Of a stretch of 64,000 bases of DNA, positions 28,020 to 40,431 are shown piece by piece. Made by a program: the position numbers and the translations under genes. The notes under the pieces are model-generated. The model was not told the DNA's origin, did not search any database, and saw nothing but the letters and a program-made list of their open reading frames with translations. Numbering within the stretch: position 1 is the first letter of the stretch; each line of letters opens with the position of its first letter. The stretch comes from Chrysomallon squamiferum (Eukaryota; Mollusca; Gastropoda; Neomphalida; Peltospiridae): positions 8,380,311-8,444,310 of the forward strand of contig CM022673.1 of NCBI GenBank assembly GCA_012295275.1, given 5' to 3'.

Positions 28020-30380
28020 ACCCTTTAAAGAGAGAGATACAAAAGTCGTATCATTTTACTGTTTCTGCTAAGGTAAAATATACAATACTGATTCAAACAG
28101 AGATCAATATTTGGTCAAACACACATATACTACACAAATACTACACATACTTCTACATACACAACAAAAGAAAACTATTCGTTGGATTGGAGTAAAGTGT
28201 ATCATGTCTTCTGTGGGTAATTTCCTCCGAAAACAAGTACAAGATGTCTTTGTCACATATCGGACAGATATCTTGTACCAGTTCTGATACATGTGAATTA
28301 CACTCAGAGCACGTAAAACATAAATGTGACCTTATAGGTCTCGTGTGAACCTAGGGGTTAGTTTATACTCGACACTTGAAACTTGCCGGAGAATGGACCG
28401 TTTAGCGAAGATTATCTACGAGTGTATGAGAACATGACAATGTATCCACTGCCCCAGTCCGATAAAAAGGCCTTTTTATCATCTATTATTAAAGCTGAAT
28501 GAGACTTGAATGTTTCAACAGTACTAACCTTATTTCACCAAAGTTGTCACGTACAAGAAAGACAAGGGCCACTGAGGTCATAATCTTAACGATATTTTGA
28601 TATTGTGTACAAATGTGATTAAACGTCCATTTCAACACGTATTATTAAAATGGAGTGAGGTGTGCATGTTTTAAATGTAATAACACGATTAACACGTTTT
28701 GGCAGATAGTATAATATTGTCTTGTCTTGACTTACAGCGATAATATCATCTTCCCTTGGATATTGTTTTTCCCATTCTTGCATACTAGAGATGCAATTTT
28801 CTCAACCCTCCAGTCTGACAAATTCAGTAGAATCACAGCTAATTTTCTACTCTTTTAATACGACGATAATTTATTTTAATTATTTATATTTCCATGTTTC
28901 ATAAATTAGGATGAAATAACTTTAAGTTTTTGTTTCAACTTTTTTTTAACAGGAATAATTTATGCATGTTTCAATTTTTATTTATTTCGGTTTTTCTGTT
29001 TCAAATTCTAGAGGAAAGGAATATTTAGGACGATTTTATCTAAAGCCCTTTACTGGACTGCGATGTAACTATCTAAACAGGCTTAACGCTTATTACAGCT
29101 TATTACAATAACATACTTGTTAATAAAGCGAAAATTTGAAGTTAAGATTTATAATAAATTTTAAAATCATTGCACTATATATTACATACCTTCAATGACA
29201 GTTGTACCGTCGATTAGATTTCGAAATGTCCAGAGTAATTAGTTTTCTGTTCTGTCCACCGGCACCGTCTTTCGATCCCACTGCAGCTGACACCATAGAT
29301 AGTTTCAGTTTCATAAAAATCGTTGTTATTTGCTCTTTTTTTTTTTTTTTTTTTTTTATTTTTTGTTGTTTTTTCTTTTTCTTTTATCCTTTAATAGGAA
29401 AATTAATTTTGAATGCTTCGTCCGAAAAAGTGTCTCTTAGAGGACGAAAATTCCTGCATTTGATAGAAACGTGTTCTCAATAAATCCCATTATTGATTTT
29501 ATTTACTTTCTGTTATCGTCACTGCCGAGTTACATTACTAATAGTGAAGTCATCGAAACGCCTTAAGCAAAAAAAAAACGCGGTTTTGTTTTCCTTTTAC
29601 CATTCCCAGAGCAGCGTCCTCGAGAATTATACAATTATTAATTAACGAAATACGCGAAAAACCTTTAAACTGGTTAAGAAGAAAAAAAAACGCGACCCAG
29701 AAAGAAACGCGAATCGCTATTAACAACAAACAAAAAAAATAAATAAATAAATACGAAACACAAAATGCAAATGTTTTTCGAAATCCTTTTTTATTCTCTC
29801 AACAAAGGTAGCGTCTTAATCACCGTTGACCAATGATTCGGCTCCTCTCTGTCGTTGGTCAGCTTTTGGCGACAATGGCTGACGCTGTTTCTTTTATGTA
29901 CGCGAAATGCCCATCCTCATTTAACCGGGGCTTAAAATGATTCATCCGCATCCGAAACGGCTCACCCTGATCTGGGGGCAGTAACAAGGTATCCAGTGGT
30001 CAGTCCGAAATGAATGGTCATCTGAAAGGAGAGCGACATCCTCATCAGACGAACATAAAGGAGACACGGGGAGAAAGCCGCGAGGCATGATGTGTGCAGA
30101 CATTGGCTAAAAAGGTGCATAACAAGACACTGTGTGTGTGTATGGGCTGTAAAGCTGATAAATGTATACGAAGTGACTCACTCGTAATGACTGAATAGCT
30201 TACTTGAGTCAAGAAACATAAAGTATAACTCATGTGACTTTTAATTTCCTCTCCAAAGTGCACTTGCCTTTCTAAACAGACATAATTCATCAGGTGATAA
30301 GCTTTTTCGGTTATTCGGTGGTTAATTAGTGGTGTTACAATTAGTCTTTGTTACGTCATTTAACCAGATTATGTAACTAG
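28020..30380. other. Non-coding stretch of mostly unique sequence
   Basis: No gene is supported. The segment at about 29,800-30,060 is more GC-balanced and CpG-containing than its surroundings and could be regulatory, but no exon, splice pair or protein family was recognised. A poly-T run lies at about 29,336-29,357. Confidence 0.5.
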
Positions 30381-30414
30381 GTTGTTAAATTCTGACTATC
30401 TTTACTACATTAAA

Positions 30415-30985
30415 CTTCACTGCATTAGTCTATACTATAATATATTCTGCTATGCTATGCTATACTTTACTGTACTATACTATACTATACCATACTATAC
30501 AATACTATACTACACTATACTATACAGTACTATACTATACTATACTTGCTGTACTATATTATATTGTACTATGCACGCTCTGATGTTCTTATGCTGTTTT
30601 AGTATACTAAGCGGAAATAAAATATACTAAACTATGCTATACTGTACTGTATTATATTGTACTGTACTATATTACACAATACTATACTATACTAAACTAT
30701 ACTATACTATACTGAACTATACTATACAGTACTGTATTATAATGTACCATACTAATCTATACTATACTATACTATACTATACTGTACTATACAATGCTTT
30801 ACTATATTGTATTGTTCTGTACTGTATTATACTATATATACTATACTGTACTATACTATATTATACTACACTATGCTATACTATAATACACTATTTTATA
30901 CTATACTATCGAATACTAAAACTTACTTTACTTTTAGTATACAGTACTTTGCTATATCGTGTCATGCTATGCTATATCACTGCAG
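30415..30985. repeat. Degenerate pentanucleotide array, (CTATA)n type
   Basis: Units of CTATA, CTGTA, CTATT and similar run for about 570 nt, interrupted once by unique sequence at about 30,575-30,625. Tyr/Leu/Thr-rich open frames are a by-product. Confidence 0.9.
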
Positions 30986-32734
30986 TCTTACACTAATCTA
31001 TTGTTTTATAATATTCCTGTTACTACTCTTACTGTTATTATACATATTAAAATATAAATCGTTATCATCATCTTCGTCACAGTCCAAGGTCAGTCCTCGG
31101 TAAGAGAATGAAAGAGAGTGAAAGAAGGAATTAAATAAATAAATATAATAAAAAATAAAAAAGGAAGTTAAGTATATAGAAGAAGAAGAAGAAGAAGAAA
31201 CCCTGGAAATAAAGAAAAGGTTTGTAAAATAATGATTACAATGCAAAATAAACAATATTAGCTGTAACAACTACAAAACAATCTCCCAACAACGGAGGTT
31301 TAAGATGAATTTTTTCATTTTTTCTTTTTTATATATTTATATATTATATATAACAAATAAATAAATAAATAATTTTAAAAAATATCAAAACGAAAAAAAT
31401 TACGGAAATTATTTTCATGATTTCGTAAAAAGTTTGAATTCAAAAATTTAAATTTCTTCATGCTTGCAAGATGTACATTTAGCACGTTGCAGCTTAGTTT
31501 TAAAATAGCATTTCGTTTAATTTTTATTTTTACTCTTTCCTTTTCATTTCCTTTTTTAGCAAATGTTATATGTCAAAGTGCATAATATGTGTGTGTGTGT
31601 GTGTGTATGTGTGTAGATAGATAGACAGACAGACAGACAGAGAGACAGAGAGAAATAGATCAATATTATTTATTATTATTTATTCACAATAGGCCTACCA
31701 CTTCTGCTCATATTATTTCATACAGTGTAAATAAAATAACACCAAAATACAATCAAAAACATTTCGAAATATGTGTATATTGTTATTTATATAATAAACA
31801 AACTGTTTGAATCGTTGCTATTATGATTGTTTGGGGTCTACCTGACAGTTAACCCGTATATCGAGTGTGAAGTGGAATAATAAATTAAAACGTGATGTTT
31901 ACAATCACTGAGCCGAACAACAACCATTTATTTACCAAGTTGTAGAGATATTAGCATTTGACTCAATGGAATTTCAATTCTTCAGAACTCCCAAATTGCT
32001 AAAGGCGAATTTAAACGAAACGAATTGTATAAACGATCTGCAGCATTTGAAGTTTAGGGTCAGAGGAATCTTCATCTCGATTTAAAAAAATTATTTATCT
32101 ATTTAACAGTGACGGTCGTAGATTTATTTACAGGAGATTTGGGCAAACAGACAACACATTCATATTTATGAACAAAGAGAAACAGTATATTACATATTAT
32201 AAAGACATACATATATACATACATGTGTTACGTACACACATACATACATATATACATACTCATCACTGTATGCATTCTTACATATATACATACACATACA
32301 CACACTGAATTAAATACAGACATTAAACGATTTCAAACAATGACGCTGTGTGAACGGGCCTTAATGAAAACCCCAGTGACTCTAGCATAAAAAAGAAAAT
32401 CGTCATAAAATTATTAACTAAGTTAAACATCTCGGGGTCATTGGGGTACGAAATGCACTGTTTAGTAAATACAGAGGACTGTCGACCATAAAATGTATCA
32501 TACTTCACAAGGGACGCAACCTTGATCCTTAGCACATTAAAGACATCAAATTTTATATCCTCTTTATTACACAAATATTACGTGGCTGGTCTCATTGTTA
32601 TACAGTATTTGAGTGTTTCATATTTTACTTGTTCTTTCACTCTTTAACTTTTTGCTTTATTTTATTTTATTTTTTTGAAATCATAATTATTGTTTGGTCG
32701 AGTTATTAGTCATTTTATTATTATTATTATTAGT

Positions 32735-32882
32735 AGTAGTAGTAGTAGTAGTAATAGTAGTTGTTGTTGTAGTAGTAGTAGTAGTAGCAGCAGCATACTG
32801 TTACTACTTATGCTACTATTAATACTACTACAACTAGAACTACAGTTACTTCTATTATTACTACTATTACTACTTCTACAAT

Positions 32883-32932
<50 letters not shown>

Positions 32933-32945
32933 TTACTACTACTAT
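32735..32945. repeat. (GTA)n and (ACT)n triplet region
   Basis: GTA triplets (about 32,732-32,790) switch to ACT triplets (about 32,795-32,945). A further ACT tract lies at about 33,030-33,150. Confidence 0.9.
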
Positions 32946-32946
32946 A

Positions 32947-33030
32947 GAAAACTGGTCATTCCGTGAAGGTGTGACGTCATTATCGATTACTGAATTTTAC
33001 AGATTAGAGTTACTCCACTACGGGCTATAA
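32947..33030 (+). repeat. Dispersed repeat, copy 1
   Basis: The segment with GAAAACTGGTC, TGACGTCAT and ATCGATTACTGAATTTTA is repeated in the same orientation at 35.87 kb. It sits between two ACT triplet tracts. TGACGTCA is a full CRE palindrome. The identity of the element is unknown. Confidence 0.8.
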
Positions 33031-33842
33031 ATACTACTACTACTACTACTGCAGCTGCAACTGCTACCACTACTACTACTTTTACTACTATCGACATCAG
33101 TAAGACTTCACCGCAATAAACACTAGTACTACTATTACTACTATTACTGCAGTCAAGGCCACTGTACAAAAACCTTTTTTTTTTTTTTTTTTTCTTTTTT
33201 ACATTTCATTTCATCTTTCTTTCTTTTCTAAGTTAAACCAGCCTTTTCATTCTTTCTTTGATTTAATTAACTGATTGAAAAAAAAAAAAAAACCATTCAT
33301 TAAAATATTTTCTATTGTTATTTAATAGGTCCATTAACTTATATACTTTTATAAGGTCATCCATTACGTTAACGATAATTATCTGCATCTACAACAAACA
33401 AGTTAGTTTAAGAAAGAGGTCAGAAGAAACCCTACTAATCTTCTTTTTTTTCTTTTTTTTTTTTTTAAATAATTAAAAATAATGAGATAAAAACAAAAAA
33501 ATAAAATAAAATAAAAATTCCTCAGCTTTCTAAAATTATCACAGCCCTAAGCTGAATGGCTAAAATAAAAAAAAATAAAAAATATCCACCCTCGGGCCTA
33601 TTGATGTTATGTCCAGTAAATAATACTAAAATAATAGAAAAAAACCTCAGAACAAATGACCAATTAACCGATAATCGAAATAAACTATTAAATCCTTTTA
33701 TCTCCCCCTTTTTCATCTTCTCTTTAGAAGAAGATAAAATTGAAATCGTTACCGGTGGGCGTCTGTTAAATTTTATATGTTAAAACTGAAAGCTGAAAGA
33801 TATTTTGTGAGTCATGATGGTGTCGTTATTGTGGTAACATCA

Positions 33843-33950
33843 TGTATGTATGTATGTATGTATGTATGTATGTATGTATGTATGTATGTATGTATGTATG
33901 TATGTATGTATGTATGTACGTATGTGTGTATGTCTGTATGTATGTATGTA
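33843..33950. repeat. (TATG)n microsatellite
   Basis: About 26 GTAT units, perfect for the first 70-80 nt and then with TACG, TGTG and TCTG variants. Confidence 0.95.
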
Positions 33951-34372
33951 AAGGGACAGAACAGAGAAAGAATCCCAGAAGCAGAGTTTTGAATGCAAGG
34001 TGACTCGCCTTCCAAACAGTAACATCACTTTTCCCCTACAATTTTCCTCAACCACAAACACTTCCACCACTTATGGATTTAATCCACTTTAAATTATTTC
34101 TTATGGAGATAACTGATTCGGCTTTCTGAAACGAATTAAGATCGAGCACAGAGGTGCCATTGTAAAACAAATTAAACCCGCCAACGATTTATTCTTTGTA
34201 GGATTTTTGTACTTCTTACTTTGTGTTCTTCATCTAACCTGATAATGGTTACAAATGTCACACAAATACATTTATAAAGGTTTTAATTTATCAGCATAGT
34301 AAACTAACACTAAAGTTATTTTGACCATCACTGTTACTTATTACTTTTGAAATTACGGCTACCGCCACTCAA

Positions 34373-34374
<2 letters not shown>

Positions 34375-34429
<55 letters not shown>

Positions 34430-34840
34430 GTTACTGTTACTGCTACTGCTACTGCTACTACTACTACTACTACTACTGCTGCTACTTTCATAAGTACTAC
34501 TTCTATGAGCATCATTACCAGTACAACAAAAACTTTGCTACAGTTATTATTATTATTCTGTTATTATTATTACCTTTACTTCTGCTACTACTATTACAAC
34601 TACTACCTCTTCTGATTCTTTCACTGCTAGCACTATTTATCCTCTGCTGTTAATATTACTTTCACTATTACAGCTTTTGCTACTCTCTCAACGATTAACA
34701 CGCTTACTAACTACACCACTATTATAATCAGTACTAATATTACTCTACTGCCATTTAATCTGCAATTCTCCTACAACTACCATGATCACCACCACGACTA
34801 CTACTACTACTACTACTACTCTGCTACTACTGCTTTTATT
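34375..34840. repeat. (ACT)n tract with long degenerate continuation
   Basis: Perfect ACT units (about 34,375-34,428) continue as ACT/GCT/ATT variants through about 34,840, interrupted by short unique pieces. Confidence 0.85.
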
Positions 34841-35369
34841 ACTTGATAACCTTAAAAATGTTCAGTGTAATTTTATATTTCGTAAGATTAATTTATATGT
34901 ATGTATGTATTTATGGTATGGAAAGTAAAAGATTATTATGTAACATATTAGAGTGGGTGGGGTGATTAAAGTATTAATATACAACAATGCATCAGAGACT
35001 AATTAAGTATCGTTACAAATTCGATATCATGTAAACATATTACACCTTCAGCTATAATTATCTTGAATCCTATACATTCTTACAGTTATATATATAAATT
35101 AACCTTTACCAATGGATGTGTTAAATAATCTACACAAACTGAGTTGTGTGAATGCCATTCGGTCGCGCACACGTGGAAACAGGAAATAAAAGCTAATTCA
35201 TTTACAGAAACTATGATGTACAGTAATTCTCATTTCTTTGTTTCTTTCACTGTTTAAATATTATTTTCTTATTTATCAGGCTGTGTTTGCAAAATAGCTG
35301 CCCAATGAACCAGTTGCCCGAGGATCCTATAAATTTGATACCGAATTTTAAATAATATTTCTTTATTTA

Positions 35370-35401
35370 CCGTCAATATTTTGATATTGACCGTCAATAT
35401 T
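35370..35401. repeat. Short direct repeat containing a palindrome
   Basis: ACCGTCAATATT occurs at 35,370-35,381 and again at 35,390-35,401. The span between them makes GTCAATAT-TTTG-ATATTGAC, a hairpin with 8-bp arms. Confidence 0.7.
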
Positions 35402-35868
35402 TCTTACATCATGGTTCCTGTGTTTGTTTTACACTTTTGTAGAGTGTGTATGCAACATTATACATAGCTTAATTAAGAAGGAAGCATTGTTAAATGCGTT
35501 CCTTGTTATTTGTGTTATTAGGTGTGAATTGGTGTTGTAAAATAATTTCTAGATTGCCGTTTTTTCCTCTCTTTTGGGATGTGGACATAACAGTTCTCTT
35601 GATGCTAATCACTTGTGGAGACAGCGGAATTCTTCTCTCACAACAAGATTATAGAGAAAAACGAGATATTGTATTTAAATAGTCAAAGGAAAACAAATCT
35701 TATTCCGTAAAAAATATTTTTTTGTACTTCTCTGCAAACAATATCATATACTTAAACATTCAACAGATGATACCTTTAGCATACACTGAAGACAGTTAGC
35801 TTGTTAAATGTTAATAATAAAGCTTGACAACGAAGAAGCGTTACGAAACATGGTGAAAAATCCCGATC

Positions 35869-35955
35869 GAAAACTGGTCGTTCCGTAAAAGTATGACGTC
35901 ATGTATCGATTACTGAATTTTATTAATTACCGTTATTCCACTATTCGGTGTAACA
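35869..35955 (+). repeat. Dispersed repeat, copy 2
   Basis: It matches the 32.95-kb copy through GAAAACTGGTC, TGACGTCAT and ATCGATTACTGAATTTTA with scattered substitutions and small indels; similarity fades beyond TTATTCCACTA. Both copies retain TGACGTCA. Confidence 0.8.
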
Positions 35956-36029
35956 TATACATACATATCAAACACGCAAACACGAACATATATATCCGCT
36001 TCTTCACCTAAACATACAAGATTAATATA

Positions 36030-37540
36030 TATGGCATTAATCAAAAAAGAAAAACAGAAACCCAGGCTCATAAATATGATATTTATTTACAAATAACAAA
36101 TGACCACCCGTTTTACAGAACACAACACAGAACACTTAAACGTTGTTTATAAATAGCACATATAAAACCTGGACAGTCGACATGCTAGCATTTTCAACCG
36201 TGGAAGTTAAATAAAATAACACAAATTTATATCCAAAGAAAAAATAAAATAGACATTTTTTATTTTTTATTTCAAGTATAAATAAAATAGAATAAGATAA
36301 AATGAAAAATAAAATTAAAATTAGATTAACAGAACAATAGAATTAAAATTTAAATCTATAAAAAAAAAATGACATGTAATGTAAAATATAATAAAATTAA
36401 ACAGAATAGAATAAAATAAACCAAGAAATAAAAATAATGTATCAGTAAAAAAGCAAAAAGAAGAATTAATCAAAAATTAAATATATATAATATATATTTA
36501 TATAACATAATATAATATAAATTAAATACATTTCAGTCTTTAATATCTCAACTCATCTACCTTTCTGCTAATTTGTATGATATCATACAATCTGAAAACA
36601 AAAATATTTCTAATAATAACATAAACCGTTATAAATATGAACTGTTATGTAATTTTCATATTTGTCTATTATAGTTTATTAATTAAATAGTTTAGTATTA
36701 TCAATGATAAACTAAAAAAAAAAAATATTTTTTTTTTTTTTAGAAATACCCGTGTGTTAAATTAAGGATTTTATTAAGTTGGACCAGTGAAAATAATACA
36801 CGTCCTACAAAATCTAGACTTGTATCAGAAATGATAGATAATGTTGATGATGAAAAGGATGATGATTAGCCGATGTATAATGATGTGGTAATGATGATGT
36901 TGTTGATGATGATGGTGATCATGATGGTTGTTATTATAATTATAATTACTGTTGTTGTTGTTGTTGTTGTTGATGTCGGTGCTGATGATTATTGTTTACT
37001 ATTACTGTTATAATGTTGTTATTTTTGATCATCATCATCATCATCATAGTGATGATATTGACTATTTTATGATAGTGACAAAAACAGAAATGATTATCTT
37101 TAAACAGTTTGGAATGACTTGCATGCATTAAATGCTGAAAAGGAATTCATTTATTTAAAAAAAAAATACAATGAAAGAAAAAAAAAAAGAAGAAGAAGAA
37201 GAAGAATTTTTTTTTTTTTAAAACCCTAAACACTATAATAAATCAACGAACCAAACAAATAAAATAAAAAAAACAATTACACTATTTCTTTCTTCAAATT
37301 TCACAAGAGAAAGGATTTACAATGTTCACTATGCATTTTAAAGGTAAGTTAAAAATTAATTAGCTTATTGTAAAAGCTGATTTCAGAGTCATTATTGCAC
37401 TTATATCATATATAATTGTTGGTATTTTAAAAAATATTTAAAAACGTAAATAAATAAACAGTATTTAAATAAAGAAAATATTAAAAAGATGGGGGGTGGG
37501 AATCCCCAAAAGAAATAAACTGATTGCTTTGATGAAGATG
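36030..37540. other. AT-rich non-coding stretch
   Basis: No gene is supported. It contains degenerate AAATAAAAT units (about 36,210-36,440), GAT/GTT triplet sequence (about 36,840-37,050) and A/T homopolymers. Confidence 0.55.
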
Positions 37541-37554
37541 TTTATGAAAATAAT

Positions 37555-38560
37555 CTGAATATCAAAATCCTAAAGAATGTCTGAGTTTGTACACAAAATA
37601 TGTTACGCCTTAAAAAGTATTTAAGGCCATACATCAAGTATTTGATATTAGAGAATGTTTAATCATAGAATGTTAGAGATATTACACAGAATGTTTCTTC
37701 TCAAAATCTGAATGTTTTAAGTGAATTACAGAATAGACAGAATATTTTTGTCTTAAATGACATCATTCGTGTAATTTTTGAAGTCATGAAGAATTATCCT
37801 GTTTTAGGATAGATATAGAATGTTTTATGTTCTAGCCACATTGTTTAGGATACAATACAGAATGTTTTATGTTCATATGTTAGCCACGTTGTTTAGGATA
37901 CCATACAGAATGTTTTATTTCCAAAGAATGTTCCAAGCCATATGTCAACTTTGATGATAAATGTAGGAAGTTTTATATCACAAAGAATGTTTGATTTCAT
38001 ACGAAGAATTGTTTCGTGTCATAAAGGTTATATGATGTCATACTGAGTATGTTAAATGTCAAAGACAGAAGGTTTTATGCCTTCAAGAATGTTTGGTATC
38101 AAACGTAGCATATTCTATTATAAAGAAGTTTTTACTTGCAGAAAGAATGTTTGATGGCTTATGAAAAAAATATTTGATGTCATATTCAAAATATTTTATG
38201 TCTAAAGAATTTCATGTTATAATAAGATTTTCTTTACTACGAACAAAAATGTTTGACGTGTCACACAAGACATTCTGTAGCAGAATGTTTTGTTTCATAA
38301 AAAAAATATATATATATTTTATTTTTATTTAATAATTATTTTAACTTTTTTAAATCGAAAATGGGATGTCTGAGATCATACAATGACTGACAATTTCAGG
38401 TCATGTGAAAAGAAAATTCTAAGTAATTCAGAAAAAAAATAGTTTTTGAGATCATACGCTGATTTCTGATGTCATGTTCAGAATGTTTGAGGTCACTCGG
38501 TGAACATTTGATGTCATAATCTTAAATGTTAACGTCATAAACTTAATTGAGCTTGGTGGT
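37555..38560 (+). repeat. Degenerate tandem array, unit about 20 bp
   Basis: Variants of AGAATGTTTTATGTCATACA follow one another at 18-22-bp steps for about 1 kb, interrupted by an A/T-rich piece at about 38,300-38,360. Individual units are strongly diverged. No open frame spans the array. Confidence 0.75.
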
Positions 38561-38605
38561 TTAGGCAGTATTTAAGTGCATGTCGTACAAATAGAGTGAA
38601 ATGTA

Positions 38606-38608
38606 AAA

Positions 38609-38647
<39 letters not shown>

Positions 38648-38650
38648 ATG
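38606..38650. repeat. (AAAT)n microsatellite
   Basis: About 11 AAAT units following the degenerate 20-bp array. Confidence 0.9.
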
Positions 38651-38659
38651 GAGAAAAGA

Positions 38660-40431
38660 AAACTTTTACATCCACCTTATAAAGACCGAAATTCGAACCA
38701 AAAGCAACTCCTTGTTTCTTCTTGTTCGTTCTTTTTCATTCATAATAATTATATATTCTTTCGATATGTTTGTTCCAACATTCTACAAAAAAATCGGCAC
38801 TGACTACTTATATTTAAAGTTGTTCTTAATGAAGATCACGTCCAACTCAGTAATTCAATAAAGAATGTACTGATTGGACTTGGCGTTACGAAATTACAAA
38901 ACAGTTATAAATATAATGAGAGTAAATGAAAAATAAACATGCTTGGAATTCGAGATATCTGAGGAATTCGTGTTGTTACTATAATTACAGATGGTTTCAA
39001 CTCGTCGGATAAAAAAAAAAAAAAAAAATCACAGACAGGTCGAAGGTTTATTGCAGAAAGGTGTGTTGCGTTATCATACTTTAGTGTTGATCCCTTTAAC
39101 ACTTGGCCAACTTTGATGAAATGTAATTTAAAAAATAATCTAATTAAATAAGAAATTTAAACACTTCCAAGTTGTGAATATGATTTCAAGTGGTATGAAA
39201 CATACGTACACTGATATATACCTCTCTGCATTATACCTTCAAAATAATAAACTATTTTATAATTAAGAATAAAATGAAGAATGAAGAGAAATGAATCCAA
39301 CTGACCATTAAAAAAAAAAAAAAAAAAAAAAAAAAATAAAAAAAAAAAATTACATGAAAAACATTAATCTCAAAACATAAATTATAAAACGAAAATAAAT
39401 TGAAAGAACACCTCCAATTCTTTTCATTCCTTCAGAAAACGTTTGCTTTCATCTTCCATAAATATAACTCATTAACATATTTACGTTAACATTTTAAATG
39501 CACTATAATTCACTACAACAAAATGATGCATTCTTCAGACCTTTGTGTGTCATTTCATCATATTACCATCCTAATATTCCTAAGAGATATACTTTTAAAT
39601 ATTAGGTAAATAAACAACAGTGTATCGCAATTATCTCTTAAGAGCGAGAAAAAAAAATTAAAAAAATTAAAATATCCGAAATTCATCCTAGGATATAGAA
39701 TGGCAATCTCTCCCGTCTTTCACCATGATTATTTTGTTTTTCTCTCTCTCTCTCGCTCTCTCTCTCACTCTCTCGTTTTTATATTTTAAATTTGACAATT
39801 CATATGAGTTAACGAACAACACTTCATTTAAAATGCGATAACAATAAAATAAATATTCACCTTCAAACAAACATCAATTATTGAATTGGGTGGGAGTTTA
39901 CAACAGTAATATATTCCAACATTCACCCTCCCACGATATTTTCTATTTTACATCATCAAAACAGCCATTCCCTGTTTTGAAGTCTACAGAATGCGGGGGT
40001 AAGGTTTTGGGGGAAGCAATGACAAAGTTTGTAAAGAATATCTGACCTATGGGTGTCATCTAAACGTCATATCATAACACTCTGTATTAAAATTAGTCAA
40101 CAACAAATACTGTTAATTATCACTATATAAATATCTTCATCAGAAGCGGAAAGGTGAACTTGATGGCTCAAGATATACAGCGATGCGTCCATTTGACTGT
40201 TCGTTTGGCAGTCCGTCCGACAGGTATCATGGAATGTAGTGAGCTCCAACTAATAAAAGGACAAATCATTTTGAATAATAATAATAATAACAATAATAAT
40301 AATAATAATAATAATAATACAGAAAATATACAAAAAAAACAAACAAAAAAACATACGTTCGCCTAATCCCGAGCCGCCGTTAGATATGGTTAATGTAGTT
40401 CTTTCTCAAACCAGAATTACTGCTGTCTAAG
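38660..40431. other. Non-coding stretch 3' of gene A
   Basis: It contains poly-A runs (39,009-39,028 and 39,309-39,349), a short (CT)n (39,741-39,775) and (AAT)n at about 40,276-40,319. The 3' UTR of gene A should occupy its right end, but no clear minus-strand AATAAA close to the stop codon was picked out. Confidence 0.5.

Noticed and set aside
29980-29992. AGTAACAAGGTAT, similar to the 3' end of small-subunit rRNA.
   Set aside because: Only about 11 bases match and the surrounding sequence has no rRNA character.
32323-32574. 83-codon minus-strand frame with varied composition.
   Set aside because: No family recognised, no splice borders, and ordinary AT-rich surroundings; chance frame or decayed repeat.
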